Of a DNA stretch of 64,000 nt, positions 9,594-19,321 are shown in pieces (within the stretch, counting starts at the first letter, position 1; each line of letters begins with the position of its first letter). The notes under the pieces are model-generated. The model saw nothing but the letters and a program-made list of their open reading frames with translations, searched no databases and was not told the origin of the DNA. Made by a program: the position numbers and the translations under genes. The stretch comes from Coptis chinensis (Eukaryota; Streptophyta; Magnoliopsida; Ranunculales; Ranunculaceae), in NCBI GenBank assembly GCA_015680905.1, contig CM027380.1, forward strand, positions 12,170,001 through 12,234,000, read 5' to 3'.

Positions 9594-10841
9594 CTAGCCA
9601 CGTGATGAAGATGGACCCTGAGATGGAGATTGGGCCTGGGATTGTGATGGGGCCTGAGATAAAGAAGGGCCCGAGCCATCCGTCCTTTGATGACGACGCT
9701 CATGTCTATCAAACTCATCTGAAACAGAAACCTCTAGGGGTGGCATGTGTTGTAGAATCTCTACTTGGAACAGGCATTGTGCTTCCATTGCTGCTTTCAT
9801 CTCTGCCTTCATCTTTGTATACTACGCATTGTGATGCTGAAGGAGTGTCTCCATATTATACAAGATATCATCCTGACCCTTTTCGAGGATTTCAAACTCA
9901 TCTGAAGGTTCTTTTGTTTATTTCGAATTATGATCTGTCTATCATGTACATCTTCACAGATAGCATAAATGCACGCCAGTATGCATCACTAACATGCGTT
10001 CTGAATCAGACGTACACCCTCCAAGGCATCTTCATCCAAACATGTCATGCCCTCCATTTTCTCATCCGAATCAACCACCCTATCCTCTGGCAACATCCAA
10101 GTCTTTTGGATACACTCCGTATAAATAATTTCATTTGCATGCAATTTCAACATCCTCCGCTCAGTTCTTGGTTCCCCCCCCCCAAGACAACATTATCTTC
10201 GTAATTAAAACATAAAATGGTGCGATACTCTTCCAAACTCCTCTAATCATATTTATCAAAAACTCGAGGATACAGAATTCATACCTCTTCTTTTGCAATA
10301 TCCAGAGAACGTGCATACATGTCAAACTGATGTCGCTCACTTTTTCCTTCCCAATGACGTTCTTACCAATCCACTGAGCTACCACCAGTTGGTTGGTTCG
10401 CAAAGATGTTTGTCAAGCATAATGAGAATTCGGATTGTATTGACCCTCCATGACTGTGTCGTTCATCAATGCAAGAACTCCAGTATACTAGGATTCCTGT
10501 ACGGTGGCTTCGAGGTGGCGTTCAGGCATAATGCCTAAAATCTCAGCCAACTTCTCTCTCGATAATTCTCTCCTAGTCCCAGCCACTTTCATGAAAATTT
10601 TCTGACAATCCAACTCTCTCTTCTTATAGAATTGTTCGACCAAATCGGAGTAGTAGAAATCATCTGTCGAGTACCACAACCTATTCCAATTCTTCCTAAT
10701 CATCTCATCACCGTAAAATGGCATGAAGCGATCGGTAGTAAAAACTTGTTCCAGCAAAATTCTTCGTCTTAGAGCCATTGAAGTTTTGGGTGGATTTGTG
10801 GGTTTGAATAAGGTGGGGAATGGAGTTAAAATAAAACTCAC
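9594..10841 (-). pseudogene. Athila-type 3' ORF-a (ATHILA-domain-like), broken
   Basis: Starts near 10767 (M-A-L-R-R-R-I-L-L-E-Q-V-F-T-T-D-R-F). Blocks WNRLWYSTDDFYYSDLV and FYKKRELDCQK are shared with 57605-57360 in E and 41508 onward in B. A nonsense/frameshift lies near 10488. The frame resumes with RTNQLVVAQWIGKNV and LEFLINMIRGVWKSIAP (10403-10161), an arrangement seen in Pfam ATHILA-type proteins. The C-terminus (9812-9594) is Ser/Gln/Pro-rich (QAPSQSQAQSPSQGPSSS). Its role is not known. Lesions make it a pseudogene. Confidence 0.62.
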
Positions 10842-11894
10842 TTAAAAGAATGGGAGGGAGCTCGGTGGTGGCGGTGGCAGTTCGAATTCTTGTATTTTTG
10901 GATGTTCTTGGTGGTTGGAATTGTTGAAGATGGTTGTGGGAGAGGTTTAGAGAAGATTTGAATTTGTTTTAAACTGTTGGCGTGGGTGTATTGAGGTTTC
11001 TCTTTTTTTTTATTTTTTATTTTTAGTTAGGGTTTTGAATTTGGTAATGGCGGAATTGGAAAGAGGAAGAAGAAGAACGTAATGCATTCTTGGTCCGTAT
11101 TGTTGACTTGGGCCCAAGCCTAATTCGATTTTCGAAATTCGTTGATTTTTCGCGCAACTTCAAACTAAAATTGCCGCCTCGTTACCGGTCCGATTTATGT
11201 GAATGAGATATGGAAACGATTAGAAGAGAATTTCCAATCCAGTGATACATAAAACACTCTATTCTAACCATGGATGACATATAAGAAGATGGAAAATGCT
11301 TCAAAATGCGTGCATGACATAAGTTATGCGAACAAATGAAATCTAAATTAATAGATAATGTCAACCCGAATCGAAATACGATTAAACGGCCTAAGCAACC
11401 TAAATGGAAAGTTGAACAATCAAGGATGGAAAAACGAACACCCCACCCCCAAACAAATTTTTGACAATAGAGTTTAGAAAATTTGTTTTAAAAGCAGGTC
11501 ATTTAAAGTCAGATTTCCGAGACTTCCTAAATTACTATTTTTATGATTGTAACCATTTTTATTTTTTATGAATAAGATTTAATATAAGAAAAACAAGAAA
11601 GCAATAAATGCATAATTCACACCATAGAGAAACATGACTCAAAAACTGAGAAAACATGCACGAGTGGAATATGTGAATTATGTTAACCTTGGACTTAGGA
11701 TCCGGTACTTACAGCCACACACTCTATGGGGAGGTCCCGGTTACCTGAATGGTGCACTTACCAATATATGGGATTGTAAGGAAGTACACCAAAGAACTAA
11801 ATGAGCCGTTTATAGTCAGATAATCGAGACTTTAACAAATAACTGGATATATATATATACCCTACAGTTTTCCATATATCAACAACCTAAAGAG
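10842..11894 (-). other. Spacer upstream of ORF-a with leader-like sequence
   Basis: Non-coding in C, B (40333-41400) and E (57640-58500), but conserved between them. It includes a purine-rich, promoter/leader-like stretch rich in GAAGAAGAAG (plus strand) just before ORF-a and the polypurine motif at 11441-11456. Confidence 0.55.
11441..11456 (-). promoter_or_regulatory. Internal polypurine-like motif upstream of ORF-a
   Basis: On the minus strand TTTGTTTGGGGGTGGGG. Homologues are at 40811-40825 (B, plus strand) and 58211-58226 (E, minus strand). In E it lies between integrase and ORF-a, so it is old and was present before pol was lost. Confidence 0.6.
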
Positions 11895-12770
11895 TTATGG
11901 GTCTTTCCATAAATAAATAACATGGAATGCACCCCAAAATAGAATCAAACACCAATATTTTCTACGATGCAACTTAGTGAAATGAAAGCGAGGTCTGATA
12001 GATCTAGGATGTAACCGAGTATGCACTTTCTTTTCCATCTTTGAACGAGAGGGTGTCCAAGTGAATGATCGTGAGAAAATGGATGTTTGTGGAAGAGATG
12101 TTGGATATGGATATGTTTTAAATGTAAGGGGGGGAAGAAATGAGAATGTGGGTTTAGCACAAAACTCATTCATGGTGTAGATAGGAACTGTCTCCATTCT
12201 GAAAATAAAGGTGTCAATTGTCTTTCCCTTGGGAATTATTTCCGTATTAGGAGGATTTAGAAATTCATTAAGCACAGAAGAAGCATGAGGGTCAAGCGCA
12301 AACTCCAAGTTCTTTTGAAAAGGTGGAAGGTGGGAAAAATTGGTGAAGGAAGATGAATGAGTGTCAGCTAGAGCTCTCAGGTCTAGATCATCAGAAGCCT
12401 TGAGATATGCAAGACATTCTTCAATAGGGTGGTCAAAAGAATCACTGGGATAGAGGGTGAAAAATTCTTCTTCCGTCATAGTGTCAAGGGATGAAGGAAT
12501 GTTGGCAGGGTGGGACTCGAGAGGTGGCAAGAAAGAGTTGCAAAAGAGTCGAAGGAAATCTTCCTCGACTTCTAGGGAGTTCGCGTCAAAGTTGGAACTT
12601 CCAAAGGAAAGGAATTTCTGCATATGATCATCCGGAAATGTGGTTTTGAAATAATCATGAGCTAAACTCTCGATCATGCTAACCTCTCCATCGATATTCA
12701 TATTAGGAACCTGTTTGCTCATTTTAAAAACATTGACCTCAACAGAAAGATGGCCAAAGGACAAGGACAT
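11895..12770 (-). pseudogene. ORF following protease, joined across the missing pol
   Basis: The frame begins with the block MSLSFGHLSVEVNVF and FLSFGSSNFDANS, which in D and E lies between protease and RT. It then continues directly into RMETVPIYTMNEFCAKPT and a basic C-terminal tail (LHPRSIRPRFHFTKLHRRK) instead of RT. Element B has the same join (39600-40332). So RT-RNase H-integrase were removed in a common ancestor and this 291-residue reading frame was created or retained. It is fully open in C, the longest intact frame in the element. No enzymatic motif is recognised. It may simply be fused gag-pol remnant. Confidence 0.65.
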
Positions 12771-13539
12771 CGAACCATCGCAGCAGTTTATAAGCGCGCA
12801 CTACACCATAACTACATTTTTGTGACAGAGGCTTTTGAGGCTTTGTGACGCCAAAATGCCGTCAGAAATTTTGTGACGGCAATTAGGCGTCAGTATTTGT
12901 TTTTTAGCATCACAATAAATCAAAAGGTTATTTTATTTTTTTAAGAAAATTCTGGAAAAAATTAGTGATGGCATATAGGCGTGAGATTTTAGCTAAAAAA
13001 AAGTTGAAATCAGCGCATGTGTTCTGCACAAGCGTCAAACTCAAAAGACATTGGGTTTCTTCTCGATCTCAACTCTCTAAAAGAGTGAAACCCCTTGCCC
13101 TAAATATGTTCTTCCTCCCCATTTCTTCATATTCCACCTCCTTCCCCTAATTTTGATGACGGTGAATTGAAGGCGACAGCTTTGTTTATCCCAACATCTC
13201 CGTCTTAAACAGAGGTACTCTCTTTTTGATCTTTTAAGGTTACAGTCGATGAAGATAAGTTTTGTTTGTCTTCATTTTTTTTTGGGGTTTCTAACGTGAT
13301 TTCGTTTTCTAGGGTTTATAATCTTGTTCCTATGGAGTTTTCTCCATTTCACAATTTCTCCACCCAATTTGCATCAGATTCAGAAACGAGAACCATCTGT
13401 GTGAGAACCCCACTCTCTTCTCTACTCTCTTGATCAAAACAAATCATCTAACCACATCCTCTCCTCTCCTTCTCATATCTTCAAACCCCATTTTTATTGC
13501 TCTTGACCATTTACAAGAATATTTGGAAGTTGGGATCGG

Positions 13540-13740
13540 AAAATGTGCTGAAAATTGATCCAATTCAAGTTGGAAAAAAGGAAGCATTTTCTGCAGAGGA
13601 AGCAATAAAGTGTCCTATTAACAAGCTGATTGATGGTGTCGAATTTGTTGGAAAACACGATGGAGAAGTGACGGCCTTATCCATTGGCACATGGATGACC
13701 ACTAGTTTAGTTTATGCATTGACAGATGGCACGGTTGGTA
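13540..13740 (+). pseudogene. VARICOSE/EDC4 mRNA-decapping scaffold exon fragment
   Basis: Encodes NVLKIDPIQVGKKEAFSAEE, then CPINKLIDGVEFVGKHDGEV and WMTTSLVYALTDGT. This matches the WD40-containing N-terminal part of plant VARICOSE, the EDC4-type scaffold that joins DCP1/DCP2 in cytoplasmic P-bodies. The segment is ~65 codons of a protein normally over 1,300 residues. After DGT the frame runs into non-homologous residues, an exon edge followed by intron-like T-rich sequence. No stop falls inside the homologous part, yet it cannot make a WD40 propeller. It lies in the CACTA block, which implies capture. Confidence 0.85.
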
Positions 13741-14740
13741 TCTTCACATTTGTTCTGCGCTAGGCACTTTTATTTTTGTTATTCTAAAATGTTCTAGATA
13801 CTTCTCTAGTTGATTAAGAGGCGTGAATTAAATTCTTATTGTTATACATTTGGCTTTGTGTCTGTTTTTCTTTTTTGCCTTTTGCTTTGTTTTATTTAGC
13901 TTGCTTATCTGCTTTGGGTGTTAATTAGTTGGGTGTATTGTGTGTGTGTGGTGAGGGAGTTGGGTCTGGAGTTCTGGTTTTAGTATTAACTTTTTGGTTT
14001 TGTATTTTTTTTCCTGATTCTAGGTGTTGATGTAATCTCTGAATTATCTCAATATATTTAGATTGATGGATCAAAATTAAAAGTTACATTTGTGGCTTGG
14101 AATCATGAAATGACATGGATAGTGAGGAGGATGATAACATCCGATTTAGGTCGAGGATGACATGGAAGGGGCCTAATCAGGGGAGGATGGTAGCTGATGT
14201 TAGTTGTATTTTTTTTGTAAATGGGGGAGTTCTTAGTTATAGGCTTGGGATTTCTCTTTGTAGGGTAGATTGTCCATTTCTTTCTCCTTGCTTCCTTATC
14301 TTGGGATTTTTCCTTGTCTATTTTTTAAGTAAGGCCCAACAGCTGGAACTTGAGAACCAACGACTAGGTACTGAAGCCGTACTAGTCCTAGTTAGCTTGG
14401 TACATGTCTGAGTCCCGCAAATAACCGCTAACTAGTAGTTAGTGCTTCTCCAGATGCTGCTATATTCGTTGGCTTTCATAAGTATGTCTGAGACTCCTAG
14501 TATAGGTTAGACACCCTACCGGCTGGTGCCTTTAGGTAAGGATAGCTGAAAAAGAAACCCGTTTTATATAGATCGAGATTTGTAGCTTGATTATTTACTC
14601 ATTCCATACTGGTAAGAATTGCAGAAAATCATTCTATAACACTTCTTCTTCTTCAGGATATCCGACGATCAAGACAATTCCCATCAAACTCTTTCATTTA
14701 ATAGAAGTGAATTTCGTCTTTGCTTCTTCTTTGGTGTTAT
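13741..14740. other. Unassigned cargo of the CACTA block
   Basis: Mostly T-rich intron-like sequence. An ATG at 14115 opens 98 codons starting with an acidic stretch (M-D-S-E-E-D-D) and containing WKGPNQG; 14330-14410 reads AQQLELENQRLG. Neither is recognised. They may be further captured exons or chance. Confidence 0.35.
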
Positions 14741-14945
14741 TCTTTACCGGGTGCCCGCTCTTGCGCGTCGCCGCCGCCGGTACCATCGCTGGTGCCCGGC
14801 CGCCGCCGCTTTATTCTTTGGGTGCTCGCTTTTGCCGCCACCGGGTGCGCATCGGCCGCTAGGTGCCCGCTTTTCTTCGCCGCTAGATGTTGCCTTTGCT
14901 AGTCGCGTCTTCGCCGCCACCGCCGCCGCCATGGACCTTAGGTTA
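14741..14945. other. GC-rich island with CCG/GCC runs
   Basis: About 200 bp with many GCC/CCG triplets and CpGs in an otherwise AT-rich region. It is open in several frames on both strands because it is low-complexity, so none of the overlapping frames is supported as a gene. Such islands resemble captured 5' exons or promoters of plant genes, but the source is not recognised. Confidence 0.5.
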
Positions 14946-15029
14946 TATAAGAGAAGGTAGGATCCAAGTTAAATACTTGAACTTGTTCCAAAAGGTAAGA
15001 CAACAAGGAACCGAGCCAAAGATAAGAAT

Positions 15030-15200
15030 CACTACTAAAAAAAGCATATTTTATATCGGTTACAAGAATACCTCTATATTGGTTCTTAATAAAACCGATT
15101 TAATATTATGTACCAAGATTTCTCATATCGGTTTATATTTTTTCATATCGGTTGCTATTTTGTCATGTCGTTTACATAATAACTGATATGTTATATCCAA
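15030..15200 (+). mobile_element. Second CACTA-like left terminus with ATATCGGTT repeats
   Basis: CACTACTAAAAAAAGCAT at 15030 resembles plant CACTA ends of the CACTACAAGAAAA type. It is followed within 150 bp by five or more copies of (A)TATCGGTT/AACCGAT in both orientations, a subterminal repeat different from that of the 12799 end. No matching TTTTTTAGTAGTG right end was found before 16368. The SCAMP fragment lies 500-900 bp inside it. Confidence 0.6.
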
Positions 15201-15710
15201 CCTTTTATATCACAAAGTTCCAACCCATCTAAGTAGTTAAGTATGTATAATATCACTTACATTTTTTGCAATATAAGAATATTCCGTTTAGATATAAGAA
15301 TTCATGTGTTATTTCATTGCCTTACCGGAAAAGAAAAAAAAAAAACTTTTCGATAGGCACAAACCAATTCTAGGGTTTGGGAAACTCATCCACGATGGTT
15401 GTCTTAATTAGATCAACCTAGGTGTTCTCGAGCTTCTCTTCTCCACTAGATCGAGCATCTGATCTCCATGGGGTTTTGCTTACTAGGTATCTAGTTCAAT
15501 GGAATTTCAGATCTGCTTGTTTTGATTCAATTCGAGTAGATGGTGCCATGGGGTTTTGCTTTGTTTGAAGGTAATGTCTAATTTCAGAAATTGTTAGTTA
15601 TATATGTTACTATTACTTGGAGTTTTTCGCTTTTTATCCTTTTGTTTGCTTATGAGATTCATTTGATGTATTATCTTCAGATCGGGCTAACATTTTGGTT
15701 TCATTGTTAG

Positions 15711-15965
15711 AATCCTAGAAGTGTTACTCCCCCCAGAGAACTCGGGCATTCACCTCTCCCTCTTGAGCGTGGTGCAACAGGTTGATATTCCTCTTGATTC
15801 TTCAAAGGTGAGATAAATTTCAGGAATGACAAATTACCTTATTAGGATGCCCTATTTAAGCTTTAACCTGAACTCATTATACTATACTTTGTTTTGAATT
15901 AGGATATCAAAAAGAAGGAGAAGGAACTCCAATTCAAGGAGTCTGAATTGAAGAAAAGGGAGTAG
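15711..15965 (+). pseudogene. SCAMP (secretory carrier membrane protein) two-exon fragment
   Basis: Exon 15711-15807 follows a TTAG acceptor and encodes SPLPLERGAT, then (after one inserted base near 15780) VDIPLDSSK, and ends at a GTGAG donor. The next exon, 15903-15965 after a TTAG acceptor, encodes DIKKKEKELQFKESELKK and ends in a TAG where the family has Gln. This is the N-terminal cytoplasmic coiled-coil region of plant SCAMPs, four-span proteins of post-Golgi vesicles. The NPF-rich start and all membrane spans are missing. A frameshift plus a nonsense change mean it cannot be functional. The intervening intron (95 bp) is retained, so capture was from genomic DNA, not cDNA. Confidence 0.85.
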
Positions 15966-16368
15966 ATATCTTCTGCTTTTGCTTTAGATGTGTATAAGCA
16001 TGTGCATGTTGACATTGGATATATGTGTGCTACATTAGACTAGGTAGTTACATTAGACTAGGTGGATATCTCTACCAATTTCTCTCTTGATTATTGTTAT
16101 ATAGCTTGCCTCACAGCTGTCAGAGGTCTCGTCCTTTCTCTAAATCAGCTAGGGAATTTCAAGTCTCTTTGTCAAAGCTATACATAAACTAACGAAGTTG
16201 CTACTGTTTATCCTTCCTTCTGAATTGCATGCAACAAGGCTTTCATTTGCTTCATCATATTTAAGTGGTCTCCTCTCCTTGGTGATTGATTGTATGTCTT
16301 TTGAAAATCCTATATGTTTTCAAGGATAAGCTATGGAGAAAAGCTATAACAAATCCATAAAGTATTAA
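15966..16368. other. CACTA block distal part, nothing recognised
   Basis: AT-rich, intron-like sequence after the SCAMP exon. It includes a small direct repeat ACATTAGACTAGGT (about 16031-16060). It ends at the junction with element C protease. Confidence 0.5.
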
Positions 16369-16371
16369 GCG

Positions 16372-16904
16372 TTGACAGTTGCCAAGAAAGGGCGCCCTAA
16401 AATGATCGGAACAGAGTCATTAGCGACTTCTATATCGAGGATAACAAAATCAGCAGGATAGTAGAAATCATGAACCTTAACAAGCACGTTTTCCACAACA
16501 CCCTTAGGATACTTGATAGACCTATCAACTAATTGCAATGTCATTGTTGTAGGTTGCATTTCTTGTAGACCTGTTTGTTTATATAAATAATAAGGGAGTA
16601 AGTTAACACTCGCCCCCAGGTCTAATAAAGCAGTGGTCGTGTGAGTATCCTCTAAAGTGCATTGTACCGTAGGACGACAAGAGTCCTTGTACTTAACGAT
16701 TCCATTATGTTCCGTTAAAGTTGGAAATTGTTCAGTTAAAAAGGCGTCTTTAGGAATCTTTGTCTTACTCCTAGTAGTGCACAACTCTTTGAGAAACTTA
16801 GCATGGTGAGGTAACTTTTTAATCGCTTCAAGAAAAGGTAAGTTTATCGTTAGATTTTTAAAAACTTTCCTAATCTCATCAAAATTTGTATCCATGTTTA
16901 GCAT
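16372..16904 (-). pseudogene. Element C gag-pol: aspartic protease region
   Basis: Minus-strand frame with the catalytic block TALLDLGASVNLLPYYLYKQ. DLGAS takes the place of the DTGAS motif of retroviral-type proteases, as is usual in Athila-type elements. The flap/second-half block FVILDIEVANDSVPIILGRP follows. It is upstream (5') of the CACTA insertion, which cuts the frame right after GRPFLATVNA. The N-terminal ~90 residues are the gag-protease linker. Open through 179 codons, so relatively well preserved, but useless without pol. Confidence 0.88.
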
Positions 16905-18664
16905 AGCTAATCTCTGAGGAAACGGTGGTTTCTCTCTATATTTAGCATATGGATCAACATGATGTTTAACCTTGCTTTTCTGTTTCTTAGGCTATGGTTT
17001 AACTGGTACCGCTACAGGGGTAGGATCTTCAGTTATCATTTCGGTATCTAGTTCAATATTTGGTGTAGGGACCACTGGTTGGGTAACTATAGGTATGGTT
17101 ACTTTGTTATCAATCACTCTACCTGAACGGAGAGTGGTGATGGAATTTAGCTCACCTACGTTTTCATTGTCCTTACTAGTATTACCGTTTACCTCAAAGG
17201 CTGTGTTTGTTGTTTTCGGATTAGGTATCGCTTGACCTGGAAACACACCTTTGGGTTGTACTTTCTCTTGAGCTGCTGTAAGGAAAGTTGGATGGCTTGT
17301 AAAATCTGTTGTTGAGATTGCATAAAGGTATCGAAACGATCCGGTTGTGGAGAAGTGTTTGTTAAAGGTTGTGTGACAGGAACTATGGCACGTTGATTAT
17401 TAATGGGTGGATTTTGATAGTTATTATTTACCGGTACGATTCCTCTATTAGCATTATAATTATTATTGTTATAATTATTATAATTTCCTTGTAATTGCCC
17501 TTGCCTCGGTTGAGCTTGGTTGTAATTGTTTGTTGGCCTAACATTTGGGTTAAACAACCTTGGAGGTTGTTGATTACTTTGCCAACTGAAGTTGGGGTTT
17601 TGTCGCCAAGCTGTGTTAGGCTCACTATTAATGGAACAAACATTATATATCTTGTTGTGATATTTGTTGTTCGTAAGCGAGAGGACAATAGGAGTCGGGA
17701 TGCTCTGGACTCAAACAGAAATTACATGGATTAGAGTTAACATTCATGATGGGGATAAGCTTTTGTTGAACAGAAATAGCCTCTACTTTTTTAGTGAGAG
17801 ATTCGATTAAATTTTTAAGTTCAGGATCGGGTTTCATCTCAAACATACCGGCGGCTTTAACTGTTGTAAAAGAACTAGCGGAACGGGAGATATCGTCACT
17901 ACCCCCTAGTTATTATTATGCTTAGTTTGATCTTCTAAAAATTTATAAGCCTCTGAAACTCCTTTACTTAGGAAACTACCCCCATTCATTATGTCAAGGA
18001 CTTCTTTATATTGGTGTAACAGTCCCTTCAAAAAGGCACGAACTAACGTGTCTTTCGCGAGGTTATGGTGTGGACACTCTATAAGAAGATCGGTGAAACG
18101 ATTCCAAGCCTCTGAAAATGATTCATTAGGATTCTATCGAAAGAAATGAATCTTGGAAAGCATTTCATCGGTCTTCAGTGGTGGGTAAAAATGTTCCATA
18201 AATAGTTAAACAAGTTTAGCCCACGAGTCCACAGAATTAGTCGCTTGGGCAGTTAACTAAGACGCCGCCTTATCGGCTAAGGTGAAAGGAAACACCCTCA
18301 GTTTAATTTGTTCAGCACCAACCGTAGGATGGTGGAATGTAGTAAGGACTTGGTCAATCCTACGCATGTGTTGATAAGGTTTTTAATGGTCTAACCCATG
18401 AAAAATGGGTAACAAATTAAATATATTTAGGGGGATTCGGAAATCCCCCACTTGGTCTGATAGAACGATGCAAGATTTAGGGCTATCGTTCAAAGCTTTG
18501 TAAAAGTCAGAGAGAGGAGGCTCTCTTTCTTCAGCCATTATTTCAGGTGTGGTGTGTAGTATGCTAGCTAGAGGTGTAGTGAGTGGTATACTAGAAAGGC
18601 GTGTTTGTTGACGTTGCCGGTTGATTACGTTAGGTGTTTTTTTTCGACCTGACCTTAGTCTCAT
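16905..18664 (-). pseudogene. Element C gag, broken
   Basis: Starts at an ATG at 18664 (M-R-L-R-S-G-R-K-K). The capsid-like retrotransposon gag domain is spread over 18660-17900 (LFMEHFYPPLKTDEMLSKI, FSEAWNRFTDLL, AFLKGLLHQYKEVLDIMNG) with at least two stops. A zinc knuckle CNFCLSPEHPDSYC of the CX2CX4HX4C type is at 17643-17760, followed by Asn/Gln-rich low-complexity sequence (17557-17300) and a linker. Gag would form the cytoplasmic particle and bind RNA via the knuckle. D (55578-53755) is a closer-to-intact homologue. Confidence 0.87.
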
Positions 18665-18899
18665 GCAAGGCTAAGACCAATCTTAACTAAATATGACAAC
18701 ACTCAAAACAATCCTGATATGCTAGTATGAACCTCTAATAAGAGATGTGAGGTGTGGAAGAAAGAAGTACCTGAATGCCTCCTTGCTTCGCTTATGAATA
18801 TCATCTTGTATACGCGTGCTCAGTGTGTATAATGAGTTAGAAACACTGAATAACTTGAAAGAAATGGAAGTTTGAACTAACCTGTGGAAATCGGGCGGT

Positions 18900-19180
18900 T
18901 CAGAGTAGAGGGCGCAGGTCGCGCTCAGAATCAGCCTAGGTAGGGCGCGGGTCGCGCTCAGGTTCAACTCGAGCTCCAGGCGCTTTAGCGCGGGGGGAGC
19001 TCGAACTTTGCCTTGGTAGGGCGCTGGGCTTCAGTAAAACTCAAGTTCCAGCGCTTGTGCCGGGGGCACTCGAAGTTTTGCCTTAGGAGCCTGGTCGCGC
19101 TTCAGGTAAAACTCAAGTTCCAAGCTTAGAGGGGCGGGGCCAAATATTGCATGAGTAGGGCGCGGATCGCGCTCCGTGTA
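18900..19180 (-). repeat. GC-rich ~72-bp tandem repeats in the 5' leader of element C
   Basis: Four to five units starting TAGGGCGCGGGTCGCGCTCA (at about 18941, 19017, 19084, 19156), separated by CAACTCGAGCTCCAGGCGCT-like sequence. They lie between PBS and gag. Related units are at 8820-8990 near ORF-b, and a remnant is at 55790-55880 in D. Confidence 0.8.
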
Positions 19181-19303
19181 TTCCTGCGAGGAAAATTCAG
19201 TTCTGAAACAAACGACCACAGTTAGAATCAAACAAGGGTGGGTGGGTTATGGGACTTTAGAAGACTAACAATACTAAAGAAAACAATACTAAACGAGAAC
19301 TAA

Positions 19304-19319
19304 GATGGCAGTGGCGCCA
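19304..19319 (-). promoter_or_regulatory. Primer-binding site of element C
   Basis: On the minus strand TGGCGCCACTGCCATC starts two bases after the 5' LTR. The first seven bases and the internal TGCC match the complement of the 3' end of plant tRNA-Asp (…GGCAACGGCGCCA). The tRNA assignment is an inference. Homologous positions: 36657-36672 (B) and 56014-56029 (D). Confidence 0.75.
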
Positions 19320-19321
19320 TT

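Larger units (their letters stand above)
12799..16368 (+). mobile_element. CACTA-derived block inserted in element C, gene-capturing, right end eroded
   Basis: Starts CACTACACCATAAC at 12799 and has subterminal GTGACGCC/GCCGTCA motifs to about 12990, the same family as the end at 3237. Comparison with D (53270-53310) shows that uninterrupted Athila sequence reads ...TATAAGCGCGTTGGCAG; here it is split with GCG on both sides (12796-12798, 16369-16371), fitting a 3-bp CACTA duplication. The right edge (...AAAGTATTAA) lacks TAGTG, so the right terminus is mutated, deleted or belongs to the second CACTA-like start at 15030. The cargo includes VARICOSE and SCAMP fragments plus unidentified exon-like and GC-rich pieces. 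Confidence 0.75.

Noticed and set aside
9602-10204. Plus-strand 200-codon open frame
   Set aside because: Overlaps ORF-a on the minus strand, which has homologues in B and E; the plus frame has none.
14720-14960. Four overlapping open frames over the GC-rich island
   Set aside because: Low-complexity Ala/Arg/Pro translations in several frames and both strands; no support for any.
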